Assembly: GCA_016748015.1 (NCBI GenBank)
Contig: JAAOMT010000436.1
Span: forward strand, 1,768,032-1,832,031
DNA: 64,000 nucleotides
From: Geosiphon pyriformis
Taxonomy: Eukaryota; Glomeromycota; Glomeromycetes; Archaeosporales; Geosiphonaceae
Direction: 5' to 3'
In this document: piece by piece, positions 24,386-36,524 of the stretch
How the letters are laid out: the number at the start of each line of letters is the position of its first letter
How positions within the stretch are numbered: the stretch's first letter is position 1
Notes under the pieces: model-generated
What the model was told of the DNA's origin: nothing
The model's input: the letters and a program-made list of their open reading frames with translations, nothing else
Databases searched by the model: none
Translations under genes and position numbers: made by a program

Positions 24386-26713
24386 TTGACAAAAATTTAA
24401 CTAAATAATTATTTATAATTACTATAATATTTATATTTAAGAAATTTAAATTCAATCTTAAAGTAAAAACAAATATTTTACTAAATTTATTTATAATAAA
24501 CAAACTTATACTTAAACAAAATTTAGTCTTAATTATAATTGAAATATTATTATTTAAATTATTATATTATTTTATAATATTATTTTATTTAATAAAAATA
24601 TTTATGTCTTTAATATTATATATAATTATTTTTTAAATTAAGTTATTTATTAAAAACAAAAAAAATACTATATTATTATTCAAATAATAAAAATCTAATT
24701 TCTTAAGAACTATATTAATTAATTTTTTAGACTATTAATATTAGTAGTTAAAATTTTTAAACAATTTATAAAAAGCTTTAAGAAATTATCTGTTATATTA
24801 AGCAAAATTAAAAACTTGTTAATAATTTGTTAATAATTATTTCTAATTTTATTTTTATATCTTGTAAAAATATTTTATTATATTTAATAATAAAAATAAA
24901 AAATATTTAATATTTAATTTGCAAAAAATTTCAAAAATATAATTTATAAAAAGTTTTAATAAATATTTCAGAATTTTCAAATAAAAATCCAAAACAAATA
25001 TTATAATATTACTGTTAAGATTATTAAATAAATTTTTTCTTAAAAAAATCATAAAATAAAACAAATAAAAAAATTGTTGATATATTATTAATTATAAAAA
25101 CTCAAGTTTTATTATTAAAAAAAACCAAATTAGTATTTGTTTTTGGCATATATATATATATAATATTTTTTATTAGTTATAAAAAGCTTAAACATTACTA
25201 TTTAATTTATTATTAAATAAATATTTATCTAAAATATGATTATATTACTTATATAAAGTGTATAAAATTAAAGTATAATAAGCTTATATATAAATAATTA
25301 AATTATACATTATAATACATATTTTTTTATCATTAAATACAAAAAAATTAGACAGATTATAAGCTATAATACTAACTAAAAGCATGTAAAAGAATATAAT
25401 ACTGGTTTTTAAAGTTTTATATTTGTTTGATAATAATAAATTTAGTTATTTGTACAAAGTTTTTTCTTAATATAATTGATCATTTAAAAACAATTAAGTT
25501 AATAATCAATATTTTTTGTCAAAAATCAATTAATTATATTTTAATTGTTTTTACTTTGTCAAATTTAGTAAGTATTAATAATATTATTATTTTAAAAAAA
25601 TTAATTAAAATCTTTTTAATAATTAGTTTTTGATTTAATTTAATATTAATTTGTTTAAAATTAATATTTATTAAAAATTTTATACTAATAGTTAGCTTTT
25701 TAATCTAATTAAAATTAGTTTTAAAAGTAAATATTAACTAAATAATTTTATAAAATTTTAAAAAAGTAAAAGTTTTTTTAAAATAATTTACTTAATAAAA
25801 CAAAATTTTAACAATTTTTAACTTATTATTTAATTTTTTTTAAAAATAACTAATATATTTATATTTAAACAAACAATTTAACAAGATCAAAATTTTTTTA
25901 TTTTTAATTGACAAAAAAATTTTTGTGTTTATTGTACCAAAAATTAACAAAAAAAATTTTTTTCAATATTATTATTATTTATATAATTAAGTACAAAAAA
26001 GATATAATAATTTTATTAAATGAAAAGTAGTAATTTAAATACAATATAATATTATATTATTATTATAAATAGATTTTTAAGATAATTTAATAAGTTTTAT
26101 AATTTGGTATTTAGATTAATAATTTAAAATTTTTTTGAAAGTTTTAGTAATAAAGTCTTTTTATATAATAAATAAAAATTTAATATAATTATAGTAAATT
26201 TTTAATGTATTTTTTTTGACTTGATAACTGGTTTATTCTGGTGTTTATTTTTTTTTAATAAAATTTTTATAATTATATTTACCCTTTTTTTTGGCATTTT
26301 TTATTAAACAATTCTTAATATTTTATTTAATATTTTTAATTAATTAATTAGTATAATAAATAATAATAAGAAAAAAATAATTAAAATAAAAATTAATATT
26401 TTATAAATAATTATAATTAAGAACTATTGTTTTAATATTATTAAATTAATATGTTTAATATTAATGACATCAAATATAAAAATTATTTAAATTTTAATAA
26501 GATGTTAAAATTTATAAATAAATAATTTTAATTATATTTTAATAAATATGTTTATTAAATTGGTTATGTTTGATTAAAATTTTTTTTTTATTAAACATTT
26601 AATAAGTGAAGCCCAACCACTATCTAATACATAGAGCCAAACTGAGACTCAAACTAAACGTGATTAACGCACTTTCTACATATGGCTAACCATTCAGACC
26701 AGACAAGGCAATA

Positions 26714-29700
26714 CTACATATCTATATTAACCTGTATCTGACCACTCAGACCAAAAAAAAAACAACACAGTTTACGATAACCAAAGCAAACAGCAAAAGA
26801 TTCAACCACTCCAAGCAATCTAATAATACTATCAGACAATATTGAAGATATACTACGAGAGAGCCCAGAAACAACCCCACTATTGTAAACCAAGCCAGTT
26901 TTTTCCATTACTACTCAGTGACTAGACCTTACCAACCACACTTTGGTATGATGTAATTCCACAACAAACCTTATGAAATCAATAATCCGAGCAACAGCCA
27001 CCTTTCTATCATCAAAAACATTACAAGCCTCCTAACACCAATCATTTAACACAAACTCTTTATAGACCAGAGTGTACAACCCAATATTAACAGAGCATTG
27101 AGATAAAACCTGCAACATGGCGGATGAAAAAACATTGAAAACACCAGCCAAGGCAGACCAATGGGCAGAAGTCTCAGCCAAGATTTCATCATGAATGCTG
27201 GATTCACAAACACAAGTAAAAGCATGGTCAGGGAACTCTACACTACCACACAGCAAACACAATACACCAGGGTAGCACTTATTATACAACCTTTTTTTAA
27301 CTATTACCGGCAACTTTCTGTGTACAGCTTTTATAAGATAAGTGCAAAGCGTCAAAGATTTATGACTAATGAAGCCAGCAAACATATAAGAGTCAGGATA
27401 CCACATCTTCGCCATGACAACCCAATTGACACAACCAATTAATGCATCAGAAATCACATCATAACCAGGGCCAGCTTCTCAATGAACACAACAAATTGAC
27501 TGAAAAATATCCTTGACAAAATAACAGACATTATTGGAAACAACAGTACCCTTAGCAACCAAAAAATGTTTACACATATCAGCTAACAGCAAAAAGAAAG
27601 ATTCAGAGGCAGCCTGAGCAGCCAAGTTAGTTCTCTCATTACAAGAAACTCCAAAATGGCCCTTTACCTTAATCCAACTTACAACAAGATCCTTATCTCT
27701 GATTAGATTGAAAATATGATGCCTTTCTAACCAGCATTAATTACAGAAATCAGGGCAGACCAAAGACAGCTTAAATACACAAGCATCAATGGCAACTTGG
27801 CTGTCAAGATGCAGCACCACAGTACTTGAAGAAGAAACACATTCCAAAGACAAAGCGACAGCCTGCAACTCAGCCATAGTAGATGACAAAAAACCATGAA
27901 CAGCAACACCAACACTCAGATCCAGTACCAGAAAGTACTACTGGCAACCTCAGCAGAACCAGCATTCTTCAAAGACCCATCTGTAAAAACCTCAAAAAAA
28001 CTGGACCAAATATTATACAATCCATTTTTAACAGCAGAAAACTCACCAAATTCCAAAATGTCCAAGCTGCACAACCCATCAGAGCCAGCAGAGCAAAAAA
28101 ATGAGAAGCCCTGACCCTTCAAAAACTCAGAAGAAACCACAAACCAGTGAGGCACAGGATTACGCAGGTTTAATCTCTTCCAATGACAAAAAGTTTTCTA
28201 ATTCAACAAGCCACCCTTTTTATCAAAAAGCTGATCACCAAAAACAACACCAAAACACTTAAGAGATTTGACTGAATCAAAGTACAGGGACTTCCTAAGA
28301 ATAGATGATAAAGAAAAGTGACCAGAACTACAAAACGCAGTGGGAAGATTGTTTACCAAAGACAGTTCATTGTTCAAAAAAATCTTTACCACCCCAGCCA
28401 AAAAATTGTTTACTGGATTAACACACAACCTGACAGAGAACTGCAAAGGATCCAAAAGAGCCCAACCAAAAACTTGCAAATCCAAAAATCTATGACTAAA
28501 CAAATGCCTGAGAATACTAGAAGCATTAGAGAACACAATCAGAGCAGCCACTTTCCCTTCAGACTGCACTTGTTCAAAGAATTTCAGCCCATATAGCAAA
28601 AGATAATGCAAAGCAGCATCAAGAAAGTCATGAAGAAGGCGAGCTTTAGATCTGAGACACTTTTTAACTAAGACATCTCACTTGCGACAAACACTAGGAG
28701 AGATAAAACTGAACTGCATACAATAACTGACAATAGACTGCAAAACAGCTGAAACCAAATACGAAAACTGCTTATCAATAATAGTCTTTCTTAGCACAAC
28801 ATTAACAAAGAAACAAATGTCTGTATGAGCTTTGGCAACACTTGGCTTGGACAATCTCTCTGTAGACAAAAAGATACTCAGATAACGATGTAACTCACCC
28901 TTCTTAGCAATCAAAATTGGCTGACCACAAATACTCAATAAAGCAATCTTAAAACCCTGATTTATGGGGATAGCCACCATCTTCTCACTGTTAATAGAAA
29001 TATTGTTGATCATAAAAAATTCACTAGCAATGTTTAACACATACTGAGTAGAGGCCTGACAATTCCCAATTCAGATAGTATTATCAACAAATACACCAGC
29101 TGAAAAATAAGAAGTTAAACCACTACTACCCTCAATTCTGCCATTTTTTAAAACAAACTTAGTATTAATTTGGTACCCATACAATTGTTCGTGCCTTTTG
29201 ACTTCGCACAAAAGTGGATCATAGAAGATTCTCCACAGAAGAGGTGAAAAGATCTCACTCTGATCCAGCCCATCATGCACTTTGTAACCACCAGACAAAC
29301 CAAAATTAGTCATAATTCTGTTAATCCTATTTTCGTGAATACTACCAAAAAACTTAATGAATCTCTCACACATCTTGACACACTGCAAGCTAGTCCTCAA
29401 ATGATGTCACCCAACCGAATCATAGGCCTTTCACATATCCTGCAAGACCAATTATACTTCCCTATTCTTCTCAATGGCATTCTCAACCACCGACCCGACA
29501 GTAAACACTGAAGATTGTGTGGATGTACCCTTCAACACCAAAAAATTGTCACTCTGAAGAATGTCGAATCTGCTACAAGCCACCAAGATATGATTAGATA
29601 GAATCTTTGAAAAAATCTTCCTGGCAGTCTTAATCAAAGCAATGGGCTGAGTGTTTGTAAGAACCCCATCCTAGTCATAAGACTTAGGAATTATTGAAAC

Positions 29701-31395
29701 CCATGCCCTTTTCCACAAAACAGGTACCACACCAACAGATAAACACACATTGAATAAAGCCAACAAACACCCCAAAACTACCTCACCACCATGTTTTCAC
29801 AACTCATTCGGAATACTAGATAAACCAGCAGTCTTGCCATCAGGCAGACCACCAACAACTGAAAGCAACTTGCCTATACTGACAGCATACATAATGCCAG
29901 AAAAGGCATTATCCCAAACATAGTCCAATGGAGCATACTGACAAGCCCAAAGATCAGGTAGTACTGAATACACTGAGCATTTCCTTGTCCACTCTTTCAT
30001 AATCTTGTCCACACTAGACTTTATCTTCTTAGGCTCCAAAACCAATTCATCATTAACCACTAAGTGATCTAATACCATCTTGTAAAATGGCCTTTCCAAC
30101 ACACTTCTGATCATACCACCTTTGTTCGAACAAAAATTTTCCATGCGCTTTTCAATTGCAATTCTAATGGAAGCTTCTTTGGCCAGCCTTGACTCAAACA
30201 TCTTTGATCTCCTGTAATCCCTGCGAACCGACAACAAATGCTTAAGAATGACATCAGATTTCATTCTTGACCCTAACAAGTCAACAAAAGCACAAGCCTT
30301 ATCATTATTAAGAGTTGATTACCTACACACAAAGTGATCTACATCAGACAAATTACCAGAGTAAAATTTCTTAACAATCTTGATCACCAACAATTCCAAA
30401 CTAAAGAACTTAGAGGAATGCCTGTTTTTTGCACAATCAAACTTGTTAAATCACTGTCTCAAAAACGATGTATCAGTAGACTCTACCAAGACCTTCTTCA
30501 AAACTGCCCACATAGCATTTATATTGCCATGGTTTTCAGTACCAGAGAACACGTCACTCAACAACAAGAGCCTAGATGAGGAGAGATCCTTAAACTTAGC
30601 CTATTTAGCACAGTCAGCATCTTTGATTTTGAACTTCCAACAATCTCTATTAGCCTGCTTATGCATGCTATTCAATTCAGCATCCAGGAGCTCACCTAAA
30701 CCAACTGACACCACAACTGTCCTGTGATCAGTGTCAAAGAAGTCTGAAACAGAAACAACTTGATGACCAGCCATAGCAGAAGACAGATTACCACTAACAA
30801 AAATGTAATCAATCATCTTCCCAACCTCTTTTGAGTTGCTCCATGTAAAAGCTTCAACCAAATGATGACCAAAAAATGAGTTAACCAAACCCAAATCCAA
30901 ACAGAATTTGAAACTTGCACTCCTACCAGATCCATTCTCATTAAAGTCCCCACCCAAAACAACAAAAGAGCTGGAATTGACAGTCTTTGCAATGAGAAAA
31001 TTAACTTCAGAAGACTGATCAAACCTAACCCCAGAAGAAGCACCAGCATACAACCCCAGAAGAGTAACCAAGAGCCTGCCCTTAAACAAGAGTCGAACAG
31101 AAATGACTTGACCAGGAACCTCTTCAATCTTTGAAACATGACAAGCCAAAGAATTGTTTATGATTACAGCAATACCAGTTCCAAGATAACCAACATCCAA
31201 ACCAGAAGTAAAAATTCGAACTTTATCAAACTTATCCTTAATTCATGGCCCAGAAGAGGCCTTTAACTTTGTTTTGGTAATGAAAGAAACCATATTTCCA
31301 GAATTCACATGCCAACAAACAATGTCTGCTTGCTTAGCAGGGACATTGATACCTCAAACATTACACATAGCAAATTTCCAGACCAGACTGGTCAT
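26714..31395 (-). pseudogene. LINE-e ORF2: endonuclease-reverse transcriptase-RNase H polyprotein, broken
   Basis: About 1,560 codons from ATG 31393-31395, which overlaps the ORF1 stop as ATGA. Order: APE-type endonuclease (31395-30600) with CNVRGINV, GGDFNEN, IDYIFVS and TDHRTVVV; the catalytic Glu position reads ITKTK instead of TETK. RT (about 30280-28680) with AYDSVG (about 29420), SPLLWRIFYDP and the catalytic FVDD (about 29075). RNase H (about 28010-27620) with FTDGSLK, a conserved Glu in AELQAVAL and LDSQ. Zinc finger of zf-RVT type near 27265-27218 (CLLC...DHAFTC). Stops occur near 30601, 29797, 29637, 29440 and 29071 and elsewhere, most from TGG. There is one frameshift near 27920 in RNase H. 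If intact it would nick the target, copy the RNA and remove it; this copy cannot. Confidence 0.9.
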
Positions 31396-33325
31396 TGGAA
31401 TAAAGGTGGGAGAGGACAACCTGGATCAAAGCACAAGAAATCTAATCTTGCCAGGACAGAATTAACTAAAGCTTCCAGAGCAGATATTTTGGATTCTAAA
31501 CCACCCATTTTGGAAGTAAGAACCCTTAAACCACTTGAACTAAGAACAGCAGTAGACTCATCAGCACCAGAGAAGAGGAGAGCAGATACAGTCGGCTCAT
31601 CATCTAGAGCCATATCCAAATTCACAACCAAAACCACAGGCACAGAAACAACTGGAGGCACACTTCCAGAAAGAGGTGCCAATGGCACCAATTTGACAAA
31701 ACTGAGTTTTTTCAAAATACCAAAAATCTGATCTGCTAAAATCTCTAAAGAGCATTTTAAAGTCACCAAACAATCGCCCAATTGAGACATGACAAGAGAA
31801 TCAGACATTAATGAAGAAAGAACCAAACCAGAATGCAAATCAGTGCCAGAAAAACCAGAGGAAGACACACAAGAGGTGACACTACCAGCAACTTGAGTCC
31901 AAGTTTTACCAGCAAAAGACACGGGATGTGAAATAGGTGCTTGCTTTTTTTTATAAATGCCAGCCAATTGAACTTGATCTTGATCAGAAATTACCCATTT
32001 CCCACGAACACCAGAATTCTCACCCACAGGACAGATGACAGTAACATGACCAAATTGTTCACACTTGGTACAATGGACCAAACAAAAACCAGCCCAATGC
32101 AAATTCACACCCTTGAAAACTGGAACCAAACCAGTAGCAGCCAATTTGGCCACTTTACTCTCAAAACAGATTACAACACACTGAACACAAGCATATGATG
32201 TGAAATTACGGCCAATAACACAAGTTTTCTTACTATAGGCTTTCACCAAGTCCAAAAGATTATAAGCAGTCATACCAACTGGAAGGGTATACAGCAAAGC
32301 ATGATAATGGTCTCTTGAAATCCATAATTCTTTGTTATTTACTGCCAAAGCCACATCCACAGAATCTTTTCTTACAAGAACAGACTACTTAGAAGCAATC
32401 AAACAGGCAATCTCAGCCAATTCAAATTCAACCACAGCTTTTTGTTACAAACCAATCAGCTGTATCCTGATAGAAATAATCTTGCCAAATTTGGAAAACA
32501 CAGTCTCTATTGCTGATTTGAGAAAATCAACTGGAATCTCCTTGATGATTATCTCCCAATCTGTATGGCTGTTTATTTTTTTGAGATCATTGTTGACAAG
32601 AATATTTTCACTGAGTGCCAATAACTTGGCCTTATTCAAACTAGATTCACTTGTAAAAATTGATCGAATGACTCCAGAAAATTTTGAGAGAGTTGAAGCA
32701 TCCCCAAAACCATCAATTCTATAAAAAAAATTTTTCACACAAACCAACTTATCCACATTTGTTTTCCCAGGCACAGCAGACAAATTAATATCAAGTGCAA
32801 ATGACTTTGTTGAATTAAAACTATGAGTCTCTGAGACACGTGATTTGATTGGTATATGCTGATTGGATTTAAAATCCACACAAAGAAGAAGTTCGAGCAC
32901 ACTATTATCAAAATTCACAAGATTCAAAGAAGGTTGTTTCGGAGAACTGCCCAGCATGTACATATAGATATATGTTTTCTTGGCATAGAGTCATTCATAT
33001 TATCATCCTCACCTGATTCCACAAAGCTTGTTTCTTTGGCAACTATATTAGCCATGTTTTTGACATCTGAGAGATTGCCCACACTGTCTGAAACACTACT
33101 TACCTCACTACCCCAAGGCATCACAGGCTTAACACTGGTACCACCAATATCTTCCAGACCCAGAGAACTAGCAGACAAGTTCAACACCACACTGGCAGCT
33201 GGCTTTTTTGGCTTTTTGTAGAATGCACCATAAGAGTAGACAGTATTCACACATTTATTTTTGGTGGTCAAACAAGTTCTCAATCCCATCAAACTAGAAC
33301 CTGAAACACCAGTAGAAGAGCCCAC
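31392..33325 (-). pseudogene. LINE-e ORF1: RRM-like plus CCHC zinc-knuckle protein, broken
   Basis: About 640 codons. The reading shifts frame between about 32963 and 32924 and has stops near 32447 (TAA where relatives have Trp) and 32387 (TAG where relatives have Trp). N terminus: low-complexity, Ser/Lys. Middle (about 32700-32365): RRM-like fold with IIIKEIPVDF, FSKFGKIISIRIQLIG. Then at about 32075-32030 a zinc knuckle CTKCEQFGHVTVIC (C-x2-C-x4-H-x4-C) with all four ligands present. The C-terminal part (about 31620-31395) has a heptad-like run of Leu, Ser and Val that may oligomerise. By analogy with other LINE ORF1 proteins it would bind element RNA. No clear ATG is present at the 5' end (the reading opens with GTG), so the true start is uncertain. 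Its stop codon overlaps the ORF2 start. Confidence 0.85.
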
Positions 33326-33470
33326 CAGTTCTATCGTAACAAAGGGGAATATATTAAGAGAAATAACTTAAGATAAAAGAGAGAAAAGAGAAAAAAGAAA
33401 AGCTATTCAATCAAATTCTATTTTCACTCTCGTTGTAATCAGAAGATCGATAAGGGAAGAAAAAATTATT

Positions 33471-34436
33471 TGGTTATATATCTTAAAGTCTGCTGATTAA
33501 AATAATAATAAAAATTAAACTAATCTTAAAATAAGTTTGTTTGATTTCTAAAATATTTGTTTTTTTGGCTTTTAATATTTATGCTATATATACATAAATT
33601 TTTATACTTTTATTTTTTTTTATTTTTTTTTATATAAGTAATATTATTTATGTTTTTATTATTTTTTAAGTTATTTAAATTAACATAATAAGTTTTTTTA
33701 ATAATCAAATTTTTTAATTTATTAACTTTTAAAGCACTATTTATATTATTTATTTTACTGTTTACTTTGTTTTTTTAAAACTTATACAAAACATATTTAC
33801 TATTTTCTAAAGTATTAGAATTTAAAAAACCAGCTGATATGTTAATTATAATGATAAATATATTAAGTTTTTTAGTTTTTTTATTATTTTTGTAAACAAA
33901 CATAAACAAAAATTAATTTTTTTTAACATTAAAACAAAACTTTATATTGGTTTTTGTATCATTAAAAATGCCAGCTGAAAATATTATTGGTTTTATAACT
34001 TTAAAAAAGTTAATATTCAAAAATTAACAAAAAAAAAAATATGAAAAAAAATCTCCAAAAAAACTTTTTTTTACTGTAATAAAAAATCTACAAGAAAAAA
34101 AAAATTTTATATTTTATAAATATAATTAAAAAAACAAATTAATAAAATATTTAAATTATAATATTTTACTTAAATATATTGTTTATAATAATAATTATTA
34201 AGTTTGTATAAAAATTGAAAATATTTTTTATAATTTGTATTTTTTGTATTTATTTTAATTTTACAATTAACTACTATTTTTTTTATAATTTAAATTTTTA
34301 ATTAATTAATTCTAATAATTATATTACAAATAAAAATAACAAAATTATGGTTTTTTGTATGTTATTATTGTAAAATAATTAAACATTATTTAAAAAATAA
34401 TAATAATTAAAATTATAATAACCAAAACAATAATAT
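33471..34436. other. AT-rich spacer between LINE-e and LINE-f
   Basis: About 1 kb of A/T-rich DNA between the 5' ends of two LINEs that point away from each other. No coding remnant was recognised. The last 13 bp (34424-34436) form one arm of the LINE-f target duplication. Confidence 0.5.
34424..34436 (+). repeat. Left target-site duplication of LINE-f
   Basis: AAAACAATAATAT, found again exactly at 41350-41362 directly after the LINE-f tail. Low complexity, but its placement at both ends of the element is telling. Confidence 0.7.
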
Positions 34437-34625
34437 AATTTAATTATATTAAAAACTTTCTTTTGTCAATCCCCTGACTATAGCGAAAGCAAGAAGTAAA
34501 TTGATAGAATAGCTTTCTTCTTTTCCTTTTTCCCCTTTCGTCTTAAAGTTATTTCTCTCAGTACATCCCTTTTTGTTAATATAGAACTGACAGACTCTTC
34601 TGCTGGTGGTTTAGGCTCTGTTTCG

Positions 34626-36524
34626 GTGAGTTTGGGAACCCATTCTGGTGTTAAATCTAAATGCTTGGCGAGTGCTTACTCGTGTGGTGCATCCTACAAG
34701 AAATCTAAGAAGCCTGTTGTTGTCGGCGGTGTGATCAATATGTCTGCTGGTCCTCTCAGCTTGGAAGATTTGGGTGAAGCTGGTGCCAAACCTGCAGTGT
34801 CCTGGAGTAGTGATGTCAATAGTGTAGTGAGCAGTGTGAATGGTCTTTCGGATGCGGAAAATATGATGAACTTGGTTACCGAAGAAACGAGCTATGCAGA
34901 ATCTGGTGAGGACAACAACATAGACAAAGCTATGCCAAGGAAAACACATACCAGGACATATGCTCTGGGTAACCCAATGAAGCAACCCCTTTTCGACAAT
35001 GTGAGTGATGATGATAGTGCGCTGGAGCTCCCTCCTTGCTTGCTTAGTGGTTTTAATCAATTGCTGCTGCTTGTGTCATGTGCCCTGGAAAAATGAAGCT
35101 TTGATTCAACAAAATTTTTTGCTCTTGATATTGAACTTTTTGCCATTTCTGGCAAAACCAATAATGATAAATTGATCAGTTTGAAAAAAATTTTTTATTG
35201 CATTGATGGATTTGGGGGAGCCTCAACTCCTTCAAAATTCCCAGAGATCATCAGATCTTCATTTACATCTGAAATTAGTTTGAATAAGGCTTAGAAAATG
35301 GCAATTGGTGAGAAAATTTTAGTCAATAATAATCTGAGAAAAATGGGTGTCCATTCAAATCAGGAAGTGATAGTCAAGGAGATCCCAGTGGATCTTTCCA
35401 GATTGGCAGTGGAGTCAGTTTTTTCCAAATTTGGCAAGATTGTTTCAATCAAAATGCAGCTGATTGGTCTCTGGCAAAAGACTCTGGTTGAATTTAAGTC
35501 ATCTGAAGTAGCTAGTCTAGTTGCTTCCAAATGGTCAGTCCTCATGGGAAAAGATTTGGTGCATGTGGCTTTGGCAGTCAGTAATAAACAAATGTGGGTA
35601 TCAAGAGATCAGCATCAGGCTTTGCTTTATACTTTTCTGGTTGGTACCAATGCCCATGACTTTTCCAGTTTGATGGAATTATACGGTGGGAAGACTTGTT
35701 TCATTGGCCATAATTCTAATTCATATGTTTGTGATAGATGTGCTGTAATTTGTTTTGGTGATGAGGCATCCAAGTTGGCTGCTATTGGTACTGTTCTAGT
35801 TTTCAAGGGTGTGAATTTGCGTTGGGCTGGTCTTTCTTTGGCCAGTTGTACTCGTTATAAACAATTTGGTCATGTTATGGTCAACTGTTCCTTGAGTGAA
35901 GATTCTGGTGTTCATGGAAAGAGGATGGTTTCTGATCGAGATCAGATTTGTCTGGCTGGGATATATAAGAAAAAGTCGGCTTCTATTGCTCGTCCAGTCT
36001 CATTTGGTGGTAAAACATAGGCCCAAGTTGCTGGTGGCTCTCCTTCTTGTGTGGTTCTCTCTGGTTTGGCTAGTGCTGGTTTGCATTCTGGTTTGGTTAC
36101 TCCTTCAATGACAACTGATTCTTCCACCATTTCTCAATTGAATGACCAGTTGGCTATGTTGGAGCGCTCTTTGGAGCTCTTGACTGACCGCGTTTCTGGC
36201 ATTTTGGTTTAACTGGAATCCATTGGTTTGGTTCTTGTGGCGATCCCATCTCTGAGTTCTCTTCCTGCTGTTTCTAAGACTTTGGCTTCTGATGTAGATT
36301 CTGATATGATTGTGAATACTGCTTTGGTCTCGTCTGGTACTCTTCCACTTGTCATTCACAATGCTGTTGTTGAGTTCAGCTCTAGTAGTTCCAAAGTCCT
36401 TACTGCCAAAGTGGGTGGTTTGAAAACAAAGTTAATTGCTTTGGAGGCCTCAGTTGGTTTAGTTTTGGATAAGTTAAATATTTTGTGCTCTGGTTTGGAT
36501 TTGTTAGTTCCTCTGTCTTCTTAA
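34626..36524 (+). pseudogene. LINE-f ORF1: RRM-like plus degenerate zinc knuckle
   Basis: About 630 codons in one frame with four in-frame stops (35094, about 35292, 36018, 36210). The one at 36018 is TAG where relatives have Trp, and 36210 is TAA that fits a lost CAA. The first visible codon is GTG, so the original start is unclear. The RRM-like region runs at about 35330-35580 (VIVKEIPVDLSR, FSKFGKIVSIKMQLIGLWQKTLVEF). The zinc knuckle near 35845-35890 reads CTRYKQFGHVMVNC: the second Cys is Tyr (TAT), a G to A loss of a metal ligand. C-terminal third Ser/Val/Leu-rich. The stop TAA overlaps the ORF2 ATG as TAATG at 36522-36526. Confidence 0.88.

Larger units (their letters stand above)
22117..24390 (+). 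mobile_element. N1: ORF1-only LINE derivative inserted in LINE-d
   Basis: A 2.27-kb unit with a single broken ORF (22150-24236) unlike ORF1 of the neighbouring LINEs, no endonuclease and no RT, ending in the same 3' tail as the LINEs (24245-24385) and a poly(A)-like run. It lies opposite in strand to LINE-d. LINE-d's endonuclease reading stops just left of it and resumes just right of it. A target-site duplication of 17-19 bp is visible: TTAACAAAAATTATTTA at 22100-22116 and its diverged copy at 24397-24415. This fits insertion by target-primed reverse transcription using a LINE enzyme in trans. A second copy (N2) has the same structure, so it is a family and not one chance chimera. It is less eroded than its host. 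Confidence 0.85.
12850..26560 (-). mobile_element. LINE-d: eroded, nearly full-length LINE, split by two later insertions
   Basis: The remains lie in three pieces: 26560-24397 (5' UTR, ORF1 and start of ORF2), 22116-20606 (endonuclease to early RT) and 15232-12850 (RT, RNase H, zinc finger). Piece 1 holds the ORF1 RRM (25427-25860, LIIKKI...TKFDK), the ORF1 C terminus (24855-25064) and the start of the endonuclease (24400-24560). Piece 2 continues with FVILKSDFNKNN (GDFNEN in other copies), IFIDYNIVCILVKLGSFLD and LIKTICKILSKIF. Piece 3 continues inside the RT, then RLYINLINKFFVNIIRI (about 14290-14240), RNase H near 13810 and the zinc-finger zone near 13180-13000. The 3' tail is not recognisable except for a TAA repeat near 12850-12885. 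The 5' end lies right beside the 3' end of LINE-e. Decay is nearly all toward A/T. Confidence 0.85.
26572..33470 (-). mobile_element. LINE-e: near full-length non-LTR retrotransposon with damaged ORFs
   Basis: Order on the minus strand: 5' UTR (33470-33326), ORF1 (33325-31392), ORF2 (31395-26714), 3' tail (26713-26583) and poly(A)-like end. The unit is sharply more GC-rich than its flanks. A short candidate target duplication TGGTTAT is seen at 26561-26567 and 33471-33477, too short and AT-rich to be sure. The closest relative in the window is LINE-f (34437-41349), on the opposite strand with about 1 kb of AT-rich DNA between their 5' ends. The 3' end abuts the 5' end of LINE-d. Confidence 0.9.

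Noticed and set aside
24855-25064. A Leu/Phe-rich small membrane protein on the minus strand, with a look-alike at 63227-63514
   Set aside because: Both align with the C-terminal part of LINE ORF1 (LKCSLEILADQIFGILKKLS zone). The hydrophobicity comes from A/T-directed mutation.
25427-25633. 68-residue plus-strand ORF
   Set aside because: Antisense to the RRM part of LINE-d ORF1; a chance open frame in AT-rich DNA.
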